Shown: piece after piece, positions 1 to 7,718 of the stretch
Layout: each line of letters opens with the position of its first letter
How positions within the stretch are numbered: the stretch's first letter is position 1
Source of the DNA: Novispirillum itersonii
GTDB taxonomy: Bacteria > Pseudomonadota > Alphaproteobacteria > Rhodospirillales > Rhodospirillaceae
Direction: 5' to 3'
Length of the DNA: 64,000 bases
Assembly (NCBI RefSeq): GCF_014205675.1
Contig: NZ_JACIIX010000002.1
Location: forward strand, 203,970 to 267,969
Translations under genes and position numbers: made by a program
Notes under the pieces: generated by a model
Seen by the model: the letters and a program-made list of their open reading frames with translations, nothing else
Database searches by the model: none
What the model was told of the DNA's origin: nothing

Positions 1-31
1 CCAGCAGGCGGCGGTCGAGGTCATCAAGCAT
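1..31 (-). CDS. Probable Lrp/AsnC-family regulator (first 10 codons only)
   Basis: On the minus strand an ATG at 31-29 opens a frame reading MLDDLDRRLL up to the window edge. This is the classic N-terminus of Lrp/AsnC regulators (Leu-Asp-x-x-Asp-x-x-Leu at the start of the helix-turn-helix). Only ten codons are present, so the call rests on that motif and on the setting: it is divergent from an amino-acid dehydrogenase, a usual place for such a regulator. No strong ribosome binding site is visible. Confidence 0.42.
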   Translation of the reverse strand, partial: MLDDLDRRLL

Positions 32-184
32 TTCGCCAGAAACTCCGTCATTTTGATCTGTCTTACCGCGCACTATGGCAGAATGAGGCCTTCAGATCGA
101 CTGTTTTGCGTTTCAGAATGGGTCTTAACAGGCAGGGAGAACCATCCGGTGCCCCTGCTGACAGAACGCAAACAGGAGGTTCTC
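32..184. promoter_or_regulatory. Divergent intergenic region
   Basis: This 153-base stretch lies between the probable Lrp/AsnC start and the dehydrogenase start. It holds no credible gene and should carry both promoters. The ribosome binding site AGGAGG for the rightward gene is at about 174-179. I could not pick out convincing -35/-10 boxes. Confidence 0.4.
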
Positions 185-1309
185 ATGCGTGACATTCTGC
201 TTCTCGGCGGTGGCAAAATCGGGGAAACCATTGTCGATCTGCTGACCGCGACCGGCGATTATGCCGTGACCATCGCTGACCAGAATGACGCCGCGCTGGC
301 GCGCCTGCCGCAGCGCCCGAACATGAAGACGCTGGTGCTGAACGCTGCCGATACCGAGGCCCTGCGGGCGGCCATGAAGGGCCGTTTCGCCGTTCTCAGC
401 GCCCTGCCGTACACCCTGACCATCGAAGTGGCCCGCGCCGCCCGTGACCTTGGCGTGCATTACCTCGACCTGACCGAAGACGTGGCCTCCACCCGTGCCG
501 TCAAGCAGTTCGCGGTGGAAGGGACCTCGACCTTCATCCCGCAGTGCGGTCTGGCCCCGGGGTTCATCTCGGTGGTGGCGCATGATGTGGCCAGCCGCTA
601 TGACACCCTCGACAGCGTCAAGATGCGCGTCGGCGCGTTGCCGGTGTATCCGCACAACGCCCTGAAGTATAACCTGACCTGGAGCACCGACGGCCTGATC
701 AACGAGTATCTGGAGCCGTGCGAAGCTGTGGTGGACGGTGAAAAGGTGCTGGTGCCGCCGCTGGAAGAGCTGGAACACCTGTCCCTCGACGGCGTGGAAT
801 ACGAAGCCTTCAACACCTCCGGCGGTCTCGGCACCCTGTGCGATACCCTGTCGGGCAAGGTCCGTACCCTGAACTACCGCTCGATCCGCTACCCGGGTCA
901 CCGCGATATCATGAAGGTTCTGCTTCAGGACCTGCGTCTGGGCGAACGCCGTGATGTGCTGAAGGACATCATGGAACGGTCGATCCCGGCCACCCCGCAG
1001 GATGTGATCGTGATTTTCGTCACCGTCAGCGGTTACCGCAACGGCCGCCTGCTTCAGGAAAGCTATGCCAACAAGGTGTATGGCCGCATGGTCGGCGATA
1101 CCTTCCGTTCCGGCATCCAGATCACCACTGCCGCCGGGATCTGCACCATGCTGGACCTGCTGCATGAAGGCAAGCTGCCGTCCCGTGGTTTCGTGAAGCA
1201 GGAAGATGTCGATCTCGCCACCTTCCTGTCCAACCGCTTCGGCAAGGTCTATGCCCAGAACGAAGGCGGTGCCGCCGCCGGGGTCGGGGCCGGATCGAAG
1301 GCGGCCTGA
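185..1309 (+). CDS. Saccharopine dehydrogenase family NAD(P)-dependent reductase
   Basis: Predicted cytosolic oxidoreductase of about 374 residues. The N-terminus (ILLLGGGKIGETI) is a Rossmann nucleotide-binding loop, followed by the family's central domain with the CGLAPGF segment and a catalytic-type C-terminal domain. The family includes saccharopine and carboxynorspermidine dehydrogenases; which substrate is used here cannot be told from sequence. The start is the ATG at 185, behind a strong AGGAGG, rather than the in-frame ATG at 53, whose 44 extra residues lie before the Rossmann strand and have no family counterpart. A GNRA-loop terminator follows the gene. The divergent Lrp/AsnC-like start at the window edge suggests regulation by an amino acid. 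Confidence 0.85.
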   Translation: MRDILLLGGGKIGETIVDLLTATGDYAVTIADQNDAALARLPQRPNMKTLVLNAADTEALRAAMKGRFAVLSALPYTLTIEVARAARDLGVHYLDLTEDVASTRAVKQFAVEGTSTFIPQCGLAPGFISVVAHDVASRYDTLDSVKMRVGALPVYPHNALKYNLTWSTDGLINEYLEPCEAVVDGEKVLVPPLEELEHLSLDGVEYEAFNTSGGLGTLCDTLSGKVRTLNYRSIRYPGHRDIMKVLLQDLRLGERRDVLKDIMERSIPATPQDVIVIFVTVSGYRNGRLLQESYANKVYGRMVGDTFRSGIQITTAAGICTMLDLLHEGKLPSRGFVKQEDVDLATFLSNRFGKVYAQNEGGAAAGVGAGSKAA

Positions 1310-1329
1310 TCGCCTGCCCGTCTCTGCGG

Positions 1330-1366
1330 AAAGGGGGTGTCCGGAAACGGACGCCCCCTTTTCCTT
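1330..1366 (+). terminator. Rho-independent terminator
   Basis: The stem 1330-1343 pairs with 1348-1361 around a GAAA tetraloop, with one G-T wobble, and runs into TTTTCCTTT. It sits just after the saccharopine dehydrogenase-family gene. Confidence 0.8.
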
Positions 1367-1431
1367 TATGGATACCGGGGGTAGAGTTCGGGATAAGAGG
1401 GCTTCCAAAGAAGCCGGGAGAGGAGTGTCCC

Positions 1432-1755
1432 ATGGCGCGCGATATCCTGTATCTGCTGCATCCGGCCTTTGCGTCGGAAACGGGGGTCCGGCAGTTCTGC
1501 CCGGACTGCATGATTGTTGAAGGCCTTCTGGCGACGGTGCCGGGCCTGCGGGAGGGATTGGACATCCGCTATGTCGATTTCCCCCGCCCGCGTCAGGCGA
1601 TTGTTGATTTTGTTGGCCCGGAGAAACAGGGGTGCCCGCTGCTGATCCGTGATACGCCGCAGGGCCGGACGGTGACCGAGGACATGACGGAGATCCTGAC
1701 CTGTCTGGTGCATGCCCATGGCGTGCCGGCGGCCCGGGGCCGGGTGGTGCTGTGA
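1432..1755 (+). CDS. DUF3088 family protein
   Basis: Small protein of 107 residues that matches my memory of DUF3088. It has MARDILYLLHPAF at the N-terminus, a CPDC pair near residue 23, then FPRPRQAIVDFVG and a PLLI segment. The layout recalls a thioredoxin-like fold, with a CxxC and a later cis-Pro-like segment, but its function is unknown. A GGAGAGGAG ribosome binding site precedes the ATG. Its TGA overlaps the GTG start of the MFS gene (GTGA), so the two are translationally coupled and probably work together. Confidence 0.75.
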   Translation: MARDILYLLHPAFASETGVRQFCPDCMIVEGLLATVPGLREGLDIRYVDFPRPRQAIVDFVGPEKQGCPLLIRDTPQGRTVTEDMTEILTCLVHAHGVPAARGRVVL

Positions 1756-2975
1756 GCCGCCGGTCCGGCCACCCGCCTAAAAAGGACCCGGCGGCCCCGA
1801 AAGGGTTCTGGGCGATCCTGCGCAGCCTGTCGCGGACGGTGTGGCTGGTCGGCTTTATCAGCCTGCTGAATGATGCCGCCAGCGATATGGTCTATCCGCT
1901 GGTGCCGCTGTATCTGGCGACGGTGCTGATGGCCGGGCCGTCGGCGCTGGGCCTGATTGAAGGGGTGGCGGATGCCACCTCCAGCCTGCTGAAGCTGGTG
2001 TCGGGGATCATCAATGACCGGACCCGCCGCAGCAAAGGGATGATCCTGCTGGGGTATACGCTGGCCGGGATGGCGCGGCCGCTGATGGTGCTGGCCACCG
2101 GCTGGGGCGGTATCATGGCCCTGCGCTTCATGGACCGGCTGGGCAAGGGCCTGCGCAGTTCGCCCCGCGATGCCCTTCTGGCGGCATCGGTCAGTGATGC
2201 CAACCGGGGGATTGCCTATGGCCTGCACCGGGCGATGGACAACACCGGGGCGGTGATCGGTCCGCTGGCGGCGGCGGGGCTGCTGGCCCTGAGTGTGCCG
2301 ATCGAGACGATTTTTCTGCTGACCATCATTCCGGCGATGGCGGCCATTGCGCTGGCCGGATTCATCACCGAGCCGAAGGGCTATGCCCCGCCGCCCCGGG
2401 CGGCGGTCGATTGGTCCCTGTCGTCGATGCCCAAGCGGTTCCGGCGGTTTCTGGTGGTGCTGGGGGTGTTCACGCTGGGCAAATCCTCCACCATGTTCCT
2501 GCTGCTGCGGGCGTCGGAGCTGGGGGTGACGCAGGCACAGATTCCGCTGCTGTGGGCCGGGGTGTCGGCGGTGGCGGTGGTCTTCGGCACGCCGCTGTCT
2601 GCCCTGTCGGACCGGATCGGGCGGACTCCGGTGCTGATCGGCGGCTGGATCCTGTTTGTGGTGATCTATCTGGCCTTGGCCGTCAATGGCGATGGGCCGG
2701 TGCTGATTGCGCTGTTTCTGGGCTATGGTCTGTTTCTGGCTGCCAACGAAGGGGTCGAGCGGGCCTTTGTCGCCGATATGGCCCCGCCGGAGCGCAGGGG
2801 AACAGCGTTTGGCTGGTATAACCTGATCAGCAGCTTTGCCCTGTTGCCGGCCTCGTTTCTGTTCGGGGTTATTTACGAAGATCTGGGCCATGCCGCCGCA
2901 TTCAGTCTGTCGGCAGGGTTGGGGCTGGTTTCGTTGCTGCTGTTCTGGCTGTGGGTGCTGCGGACCCGCGACTGA
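1752..2975 (+). CDS. MFS transporter
   Basis: Inner-membrane major facilitator of 407 residues with about 12 predicted membrane helices. Between helices 2 and 3 is a basic loop (INDRTRRSK), and the segment GLRSSPRDALLA is typical of a large bacterial MFS_1 group related to drug and metabolite exporters. A second Asp-Arg-Ile-Gly-Arg loop marks the middle of the C-terminal half. The start is GTG at 1752 inside the stop of the DUF3088 gene. The substrate is unknown. A DUF2867 gene follows 36 bases later in the same direction, so the three probably form one operon. Confidence 0.85.
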   Translation: MSRRSGHPPKKDPAAPKGFWAILRSLSRTVWLVGFISLLNDAASDMVYPLVPLYLATVLMAGPSALGLIEGVADATSSLLKLVSGIINDRTRRSKGMILLGYTLAGMARPLMVLATGWGGIMALRFMDRLGKGLRSSPRDALLAASVSDANRGIAYGLHRAMDNTGAVIGPLAAAGLLALSVPIETIFLLTIIPAMAAIALAGFITEPKGYAPPPRAAVDWSLSSMPKRFRRFLVVLGVFTLGKSSTMFLLLRASELGVTQAQIPLLWAGVSAVAVVFGTPLSALSDRIGRTPVLIGGWILFVVIYLALAVNGDGPVLIALFLGYGLFLAANEGVERAFVADMAPPERRGTAFGWYNLISSFALLPASFLFGVIYEDLGHAAAFSLSAGLGLVSLLLFWLWVLRTRD

Positions 2976-3011
2976 GCGGGCCGGGGCGTGGAAAAGAGGG
3001 GGAGGTCAGGA

Positions 3012-3521
3012 ATGGCGGTGGAAAAGAGGCCGGTCCCGGCGGGGCTGTTGATTGAGGCGTTGATGCCGCGCTGGAATTTCCGTGACAGCTACCGGCGCGG
3101 CCTGACCGATCCGGGCCGGGGGCTGCCGCCGGTTCTGCTGGCCCAGCGGATTTTCAGCCGGACCCCGGGGTGGGTGGAACGGCTGATGGATCTGCGCAAT
3201 GCGGTGGTGCGGCGGCTGGGCCTGAAAGATGTCGGGCGGCTGGGCCAGCCCCAGCCGGAGCGGGAAGCGGTGGCGCTGGGCGAACGGCTCGGCCCCTTCA
3301 CCGTTTACGCCCAGTCTGAGACGGAGGTGGTGTTCGGCGAGAAGGACCGGCATCTGGATGTTTTCATCTCCGTCAGCCGTCGGTCCGAAGGGGCGGAGAC
3401 GGTTGTGTATGTCACCACCAGCGTGGTGATCCACAACGTCCTCGGGCGGCTTTACATGCTGCTGGTCGGCCCGGCCCACCGGGTGATTGCCCCGGCAGTG
3501 CTGCGGGCCGCCCGGCTGTAA
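3012..3521 (+). CDS. DUF2867 family protein
   Basis: Protein of about 169 residues with the DUF2867 pattern: an N-terminal PRW..RDSY segment, a Leu-Arg-Asn-x-Val-Val helix, the core GPFTVYAQSETEVVFGEKD and RHLDVFISV, and a C-terminal VHNxLGRLYMLLVGPAHR-type helix (here IHNVLGRLYMLL). The start is taken at the ATG at 3012, behind GGGGGAGGTCAGGA, not at the in-frame ATG at 2988. The family has no settled function; its C-terminal amphipathic helix suggests membrane association. It is last in the DUF3088-MFS-DUF2867 group and convergent with meaB, with only 21 bases between. Confidence 0.75.
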   Translation: MAVEKRPVPAGLLIEALMPRWNFRDSYRRGLTDPGRGLPPVLLAQRIFSRTPGWVERLMDLRNAVVRRLGLKDVGRLGQPQPEREAVALGERLGPFTVYAQSETEVVFGEKDRHLDVFISVSRRSEGAETVVYVTTSVVIHNVLGRLYMLLVGPAHRVIAPAVLRAARL

Positions 3522-3542
3522 TCCGGCCAGCCCTGTATCCGG

Positions 3543-4544
3543 TCAGACCGTCAGGGCCTCCAGCCCGAAGGCGCCGAGCAGCCGTTCGGCACCCACGGTC
3601 GGGGTCAGGGTGCCGTCCTGCACCGCCTGTTCCATCTGCGGGATCAGGGCGGCCACCTGCGGGTGGGTTTCAAAGGCGTGCAGCAGCCGTTCCTGCAACA
3701 TTGCCCACATCCACGTCTTCTGCTGGCCGTGCCGCTTGGCGGTCAGTTCGCCGCTGGCGGTCAGGATCCGGCGGTGATCGCGGATCTTTTCCCACAGGGT
3801 GTCAAGGTTGCGGTTGTTCAGGCCGGACATCATCACCACCTGTGGCGTCCAGTTGCTGCTGGCCGGGGTCAGGATGTGCAGGGCATTCTCGTAATCCCGC
3901 TTGGCGGCCCGGGCTTTCAGGTCCTTCTCATCATCCACCTTGTTGACGGCGATCAGGTCGGCCAGCTCCAGGATGCCTTTCTTGATGCCCTGAAGTTCGT
4001 CCCCGGCGTTGGGCAGCATCAGGACCAGAAAGAAATCAACCATGTCGGCGACCATGGTTTCGGACTGACCGGTGCCGACCGTTTCCACCAGAACCACATC
4101 GTATCCGGCGGCCTCGCACACGATCATGGTTTCCCGGGTTGCCCGCGCCACCCCGCCAAGGTGGCCGGAGGTGGGGGAGGGGCGGATGAAGGCGCGTTCA
4201 TCCGCCGCCAGCCGTGCCATGCGGGTTTTATCACCAAGAATGGACCCACCGCTGCGGGACGAGGTCGGATCGACCGCCAGCACCGCCACCTTCAGGCTTT
4301 CGGCGGTCAGGTTGCAGCCAAAGGTCTCGATGAAGGTGGATTTTCCGACGCCCGGCACCCCGGAAATGCCGATCCGGTGCGCTTTCCCGGCATGGGGCAG
4401 CAGCCGGGTCAGCACCTGCTGGGCCATCACCCGGTGGCGCTCCGCCCGGCTTTCGATCAGGGTGATTGCCCGGCCCATCATCGCCCGGTCCCCGGCAAGA
4501 ACACCGGCTACGTAGTCATCGACGGTCGGCATGGCGATCGGCAT
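3543..4544 (-). CDS. meaB: Methylmalonyl-CoA mutase-associated GTPase MeaB
   Basis: G3E-family GTPase that loads and protects adenosylcobalamin in methylmalonyl-CoA mutase. The 333-residue length fits. The P-loop GVPGVGKST lies near residue 62, followed by AVDPTSSRSGGSILGDKTRM and FIRPSPTSGHLGG (both diagnostic), VETVGTGQSE (switch/Walker B) and AVNKVD for guanine recognition. The ATG at 4544 has AAGGA seven bases upstream. The mutase genes lie 1 kb away on the same strand but are separated from meaB by a solute-binding protein gene on the other strand, so meaB has its own promoter. Confidence 0.95.
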   Translation of the reverse strand: MPIAMPTVDDYVAGVLAGDRAMMGRAITLIESRAERHRVMAQQVLTRLLPHAGKAHRIGISGVPGVGKSTFIETFGCNLTAESLKVAVLAVDPTSSRSGGSILGDKTRMARLAADERAFIRPSPTSGHLGGVARATRETMIVCEAAGYDVVLVETVGTGQSETMVADMVDFFLVLMLPNAGDELQGIKKGILELADLIAVNKVDDEKDLKARAAKRDYENALHILTPASSNWTPQVVMMSGLNNRNLDTLWEKIRDHRRILTASGELTAKRHGQQKTWMWAMLQERLLHAFETHPQVAALIPQMEQAVQDGTLTPTVGAERLLGAFGLEALTV

Positions 4545-4697
4545 GGCGGTTTCCTTACTGTGGCAAAAAGGGGAAAAAACCGGTCTTTTGGTATATAAGG
4601 TTATAGTATCGTTAACTGTGAAGACGGTAAGTGCGGGGTTTCCCCTGCGGCTTTACCGTACCGAAAGCCCGCCCCGAAATCCACGGAGGGCCCGTCT

Positions 4698-5474
4698 GTG
4701 TCTGTGACCCGTCGCCTGAGATCCGCACTGTATCTTGTGGTGACCGTCCTTGGCGTTGTCCTGTTTTCAGCGACAGGCCGGACGGCAGAGGTCTGGCATG
4801 TGCTGATGGATGACCGTTTTCCGCCGTATTCGTGGATGGATGGAGGTCACCCTGCCGGGTTGGATACCGAGATTGTCCATGCGGTGCTGACCCGGATCGG
4901 GGTAACCCCGGAGTACGAGGCGATGCCGTGGAACCGGGTTCTGAAACGGCTGGATCTGGGGGGCTACGATCTGGCCTTCCAGTTCGTCGAGACCCCGGAG
5001 CGGCGGGAAAAATACCTGCTGGTCGGGCCGTTCCGGATGGGCCGCACGGTGGTGATGGTCCGGCGGGGTCATCCCCTGCGGTTTGAGAGCATGGGGGATC
5101 TGACCGGCCTGCGGGTGGTGACGGTGCAGGGCTTCGCCTATACCGCCGATTTTGATGCCGCCACCGGCTTTACCCGGATCCCGGTGAATGACGTGACGCT
5201 GGGGGTGAAGATGCTCGCCGCCGGGCGGGCCGATGCGATGATCGGGGATATCTGGAGTCTGTCGGCAGCGGCGGACAGTCAGGGGCTGTCCGGGCAACTG
5301 CTGATTCTGCCCGACAGTCTCAGCGAAGTGGGGCGGCATGTGATCATCCCCAAAGGTAAGGCGGAGAAGGCGGCACGGTTTGCCGACGGGCTGGACCAGA
5401 TCCGGGCCGACGGCACCCTTCAGGGCATCGTCAACCGCTGGCTGAATCCGGCGCTGGTGCAGTTGCCGCAGTGA
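4698..5474 (+). CDS. Periplasmic solute-binding protein (family 3-like)
   Basis: 258-residue protein with a signal peptide (basic MSVTRRLRSAL, hydrophobic core, cut near FSATGRTAEVW). The mature part matches bacterial family 3 binding proteins: PPYSWMDGGHPAGLDTEIV at the start, YDLAFQFVETPERREKYLLVGPF in the middle, and a closing LDQIRADGTLQGIVNRWL helix. The start is GTG at 4698 behind CGGAGGG. No ABC permease or ATPase gene is adjacent, so it is an orphan: it could serve a distant transporter or act as a ligand sensor. It sits between meaB and the mutase genes, which are on the opposite strand, and has no obvious link to them. Confidence 0.8.
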   Translation: MSVTRRLRSALYLVVTVLGVVLFSATGRTAEVWHVLMDDRFPPYSWMDGGHPAGLDTEIVHAVLTRIGVTPEYEAMPWNRVLKRLDLGGYDLAFQFVETPERREKYLLVGPFRMGRTVVMVRRGHPLRFESMGDLTGLRVVTVQGFAYTADFDAATGFTRIPVNDVTLGVKMLAAGRADAMIGDIWSLSAAADSQGLSGQLLILPDSLSEVGRHVIIPKGKAEKAARFADGLDQIRADGTLQGIVNRWLNPALVQLPQ

Positions 5475-5478
5475 ATAT

Positions 5479-5513
5479 CCACCCGCCGGGTCCGTCAGGG
5501 CCACGGCGGGTGG
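5479..5513. terminator. Hairpin between convergent genes
   Basis: A perfect 10-base stem (5479-5488 with 5504-5513) separates the convergent binding-protein and mutase genes. A clear T-tract is missing on both strands, so it may act as a weak or Rho-assisted terminator for either side. Confidence 0.45.
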
Positions 5514-5522
5514 AGGGTGCGG

Positions 5523-7715
5523 TTACGCCGCTTCGGTATAGCCGAGCTGGGTGTTCAGTTTGGCCAGCAGATCCTGCGCCGCCACACTGATTTTGGTGCC
5601 GGGCGGGAAGATCGCCGCCGCACCGGCATCATACAGGGCATCGAAGTCCTGCGGCGGGATCACGCCGCCGACGACGATCAGGATATCCTCACGGCCCAGC
5701 TTCTTCAGCTCCTCGCGCAGTTCCGGCACCAGTGTCAGGTGACCGGCGGCCAGCGACGACGCGCCGATGACATGGACATCGTTTTCCACCGCCTGACGGG
5801 CGGTTTCCGCCGGGGTCTGGAACAGCGGCCCGATATCGACGTCGAAGCCCAGATCGGCAAAGGCCGTGGCAATCACCTTCTGGCCCCGGTCGTGCCCGTC
5901 CTGCCCCATCTTGGCAATCAGCACACGCGGACGGCGGCCATCGTTCTTCTCGAATTCGGTGACCAGCGCCCGGACCTTGTCGAAGCTGTCGTCCACGCCC
6001 TTGACCTCCTTGGAATAAACCCCGGAAATGGCGCGGATGGTCGCCTGATGGCGACCATAGACCTTTTCCAGCGCATCAGAGATTTCGCCGACGGTGCACT
6101 TGTTGCGGGCGGCATCCACCGCCAGCCCCAGCAGGTTGCCGTCGCCGGACGAGGCGGCATGGGTCAGCGCCGTCAGGCAGCTTTCCACCGTCTTCGGGTC
6201 GCGTTCGGCGCGCAGGCGTTGCAGTTTCTCGATCTGCCGGGCCCGCACCGCCGAGTTGTCGACCTTCAGCACGTCCAGCGCGTCTTCGTTTTCCAGCTGG
6301 AACTTGTTGACGCCGACCACGGTCTGCACCCCGGCATCAATCCGGGCCTGCGTGCGGGCGGCGGCTTCCTCGATCCGCATCTTGGGAATCCCGGCTTCGA
6401 TGGCCTTGGCCATGCCGCCCTGTTCCTCGACCTCCTGAATGTGCTGCCACGCCAGATCGGCGAGGTCACGGGTCAGGCGTTCGACGTAATAGCTGCCGCC
6501 CCACGGGTCGATCACCCGGGTGGTGCCGCTTTCCTGTTGCAGGAACAGCTGGGTGTTACGGGCGATGCGGGCGGAGAAGTCGGTCGGCAGGGCCAGCGCC
6601 TCGTCCAGCGCATTGGTGTGCAGCGACTGGGTGTGGCCCTGCGTCGCCGCCATCGCTTCCACGCAGGTGCGGGTGACGTTGTTGAACACGTCCTGCGCTG
6701 TCAGCGACCAGCCGGAGGTCTGGCAGTGGGTGCGCAGGCTGAGCGACTTGTCGGACTTGGGGTTGAACTGGCGGATCAGCTTGGCCCAGATCATCCGGGC
6801 GGCACGCATCTTGGCCACTTCCATGTAGAAGTTCATGCCGATCGCCCAGAAGAACGACAGACGCGGCGCGAACTTGTCGATATCCAGCCCGGCGGCCATC
6901 CCGGCGCGGGCGTATTCCACCCCGTCGGCCAGCGTATAGGCCAGTTCCAGATCCGCTGTCGCCCCGGCTTCCTGCATGTGGTAGCCGGAGATGGAGATGG
7001 AGTTGAACTTCGGCATATTCTGCGAGGTGAACGCGAAGATGTCCGAGATGATCCGCATCGACGGCTGCGGCGGATAGATATAGGTGTTGCGGACCATGAA
7101 CTCTTTCAGAATGTCATTCTGAATGGTCCCGGACAGCAGTTCGGGCTTCACGCCCTGTTCCTCGGCGGCGACGATGTACAGCGCCAGCACCGGCAGCACC
7201 GCACCGTTCATGGTCATCGACACACTCATCTGGTCGAGCGGAATACCGTCGAACAGGGTGCGCATGTCATAGATGCTGTCAATCGCCACCCCGGCCATGC
7301 CGACGTCCCCGGCAACGCGCGGATGGTCGGAATCATAGCCACGGTGGGTGGCAAGGTCGAAGGCCACCGACAGGCCCTTCTGACCGGCGGCAAGATTGCG
7401 GCGGTAGAAGGCGTTGGAATCTTCGGCGGTGGAGAACCCGGCGTACTGCCGCACGGTCCACGGCTGTTGCACATACATGGTCGGGTAGGGGCCACGCAGG
7501 AACGGGGCCACCCCGGGATAGGTCTGGAGGTGATCCAGACCGGCCAGATCGGCGGCGGTGTACAGCGGCTTCACCGCCAGCGTTTCCGGGGTCTGCCACA
7601 GCAGGGTATCGAGGTCGGCACCGCTTTCGGCGCGGGCCTGTGCCTGCCAGTCGGCCAGCGAGCCGCCCGCAGCCGCAGAGAACGGGATGGAGGAGAAATC
7701 AGGGATCCGGGTCAT
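5523..7715 (-). CDS. scpA: Methylmalonyl-CoA mutase, large (catalytic) subunit
   Basis: Adenosylcobalamin enzyme interconverting (R)-methylmalonyl-CoA and succinyl-CoA, the last step of propionyl-CoA assimilation. The 730-residue length is typical. The TIM-barrel half carries [27 protein letters not shown] and the [12 protein letters not shown] segment. The C-terminal cobalamin domain has DGHDRG at about residues 606-611, where His608 is the lower cobalt ligand, and then GASSLAAGH and GGVIP. It follows the small-subunit gene with only three bases between stop and ATG, so the two are translationally coupled. An adjacent methylmalonyl-CoA epimerase gene is not seen. Confidence 0.97.
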   Translation of the reverse strand: MTRIPDFSSIPFSAAAGGSLADWQAQARAESGADLDTLLWQTPETLAVKPLYTAADLAGLDHLQTYPGVAPFLRGPYPTMYVQQPWTVRQYAGFSTAEDSNAFYRRNLAAGQKGLSVAFDLATHRGYDSDHPRVAGDVGMAGVAIDSIYDMRTLFDGIPLDQMSVSMTMNGAVLPVLALYIVAAEEQGVKPELLSGTIQNDILKEFMVRNTYIYPPQPSMRIISDIFAFTSQNMPKFNSISISGYHMQEAGATADLELAYTLADGVEYARAGMAAGLDIDKFAPRLSFFWAIGMNFYMEVAKMRAARMIWAKLIRQFNPKSDKSLSLRTHCQTSGWSLTAQDVFNNVTRTCVEAMAATQGHTQSLHTNALDEALALPTDFSARIARNTQLFLQQESGTTRVIDPWGGSYYVERLTRDLADLAWQHIQEVEEQGGMAKAIEAGIPKMRIEEAAARTQARIDAGVQTVVGVNKFQLENEDALDVLKVDNSAVRARQIEKLQRLRAERDPKTVESCLTALTHAASSGDGNLLGLAVDAARNKCTVGEISDALEKVYGRHQATIRAISGVYSKEVKGVDDSFDKVRALVTEFEKNDGRRPRVLIAKMGQDGHDRGQKVIATAFADLGFDVDIGPLFQTPAETARQAVENDVHVIGASSLAAGHLTLVPELREELKKLGREDILIVVGGVIPPQDFDALYDAGAAAIFPPGTKISVAAQDLLAKLNTQLGYTEAA

Positions 7716-7718
7716 GGC

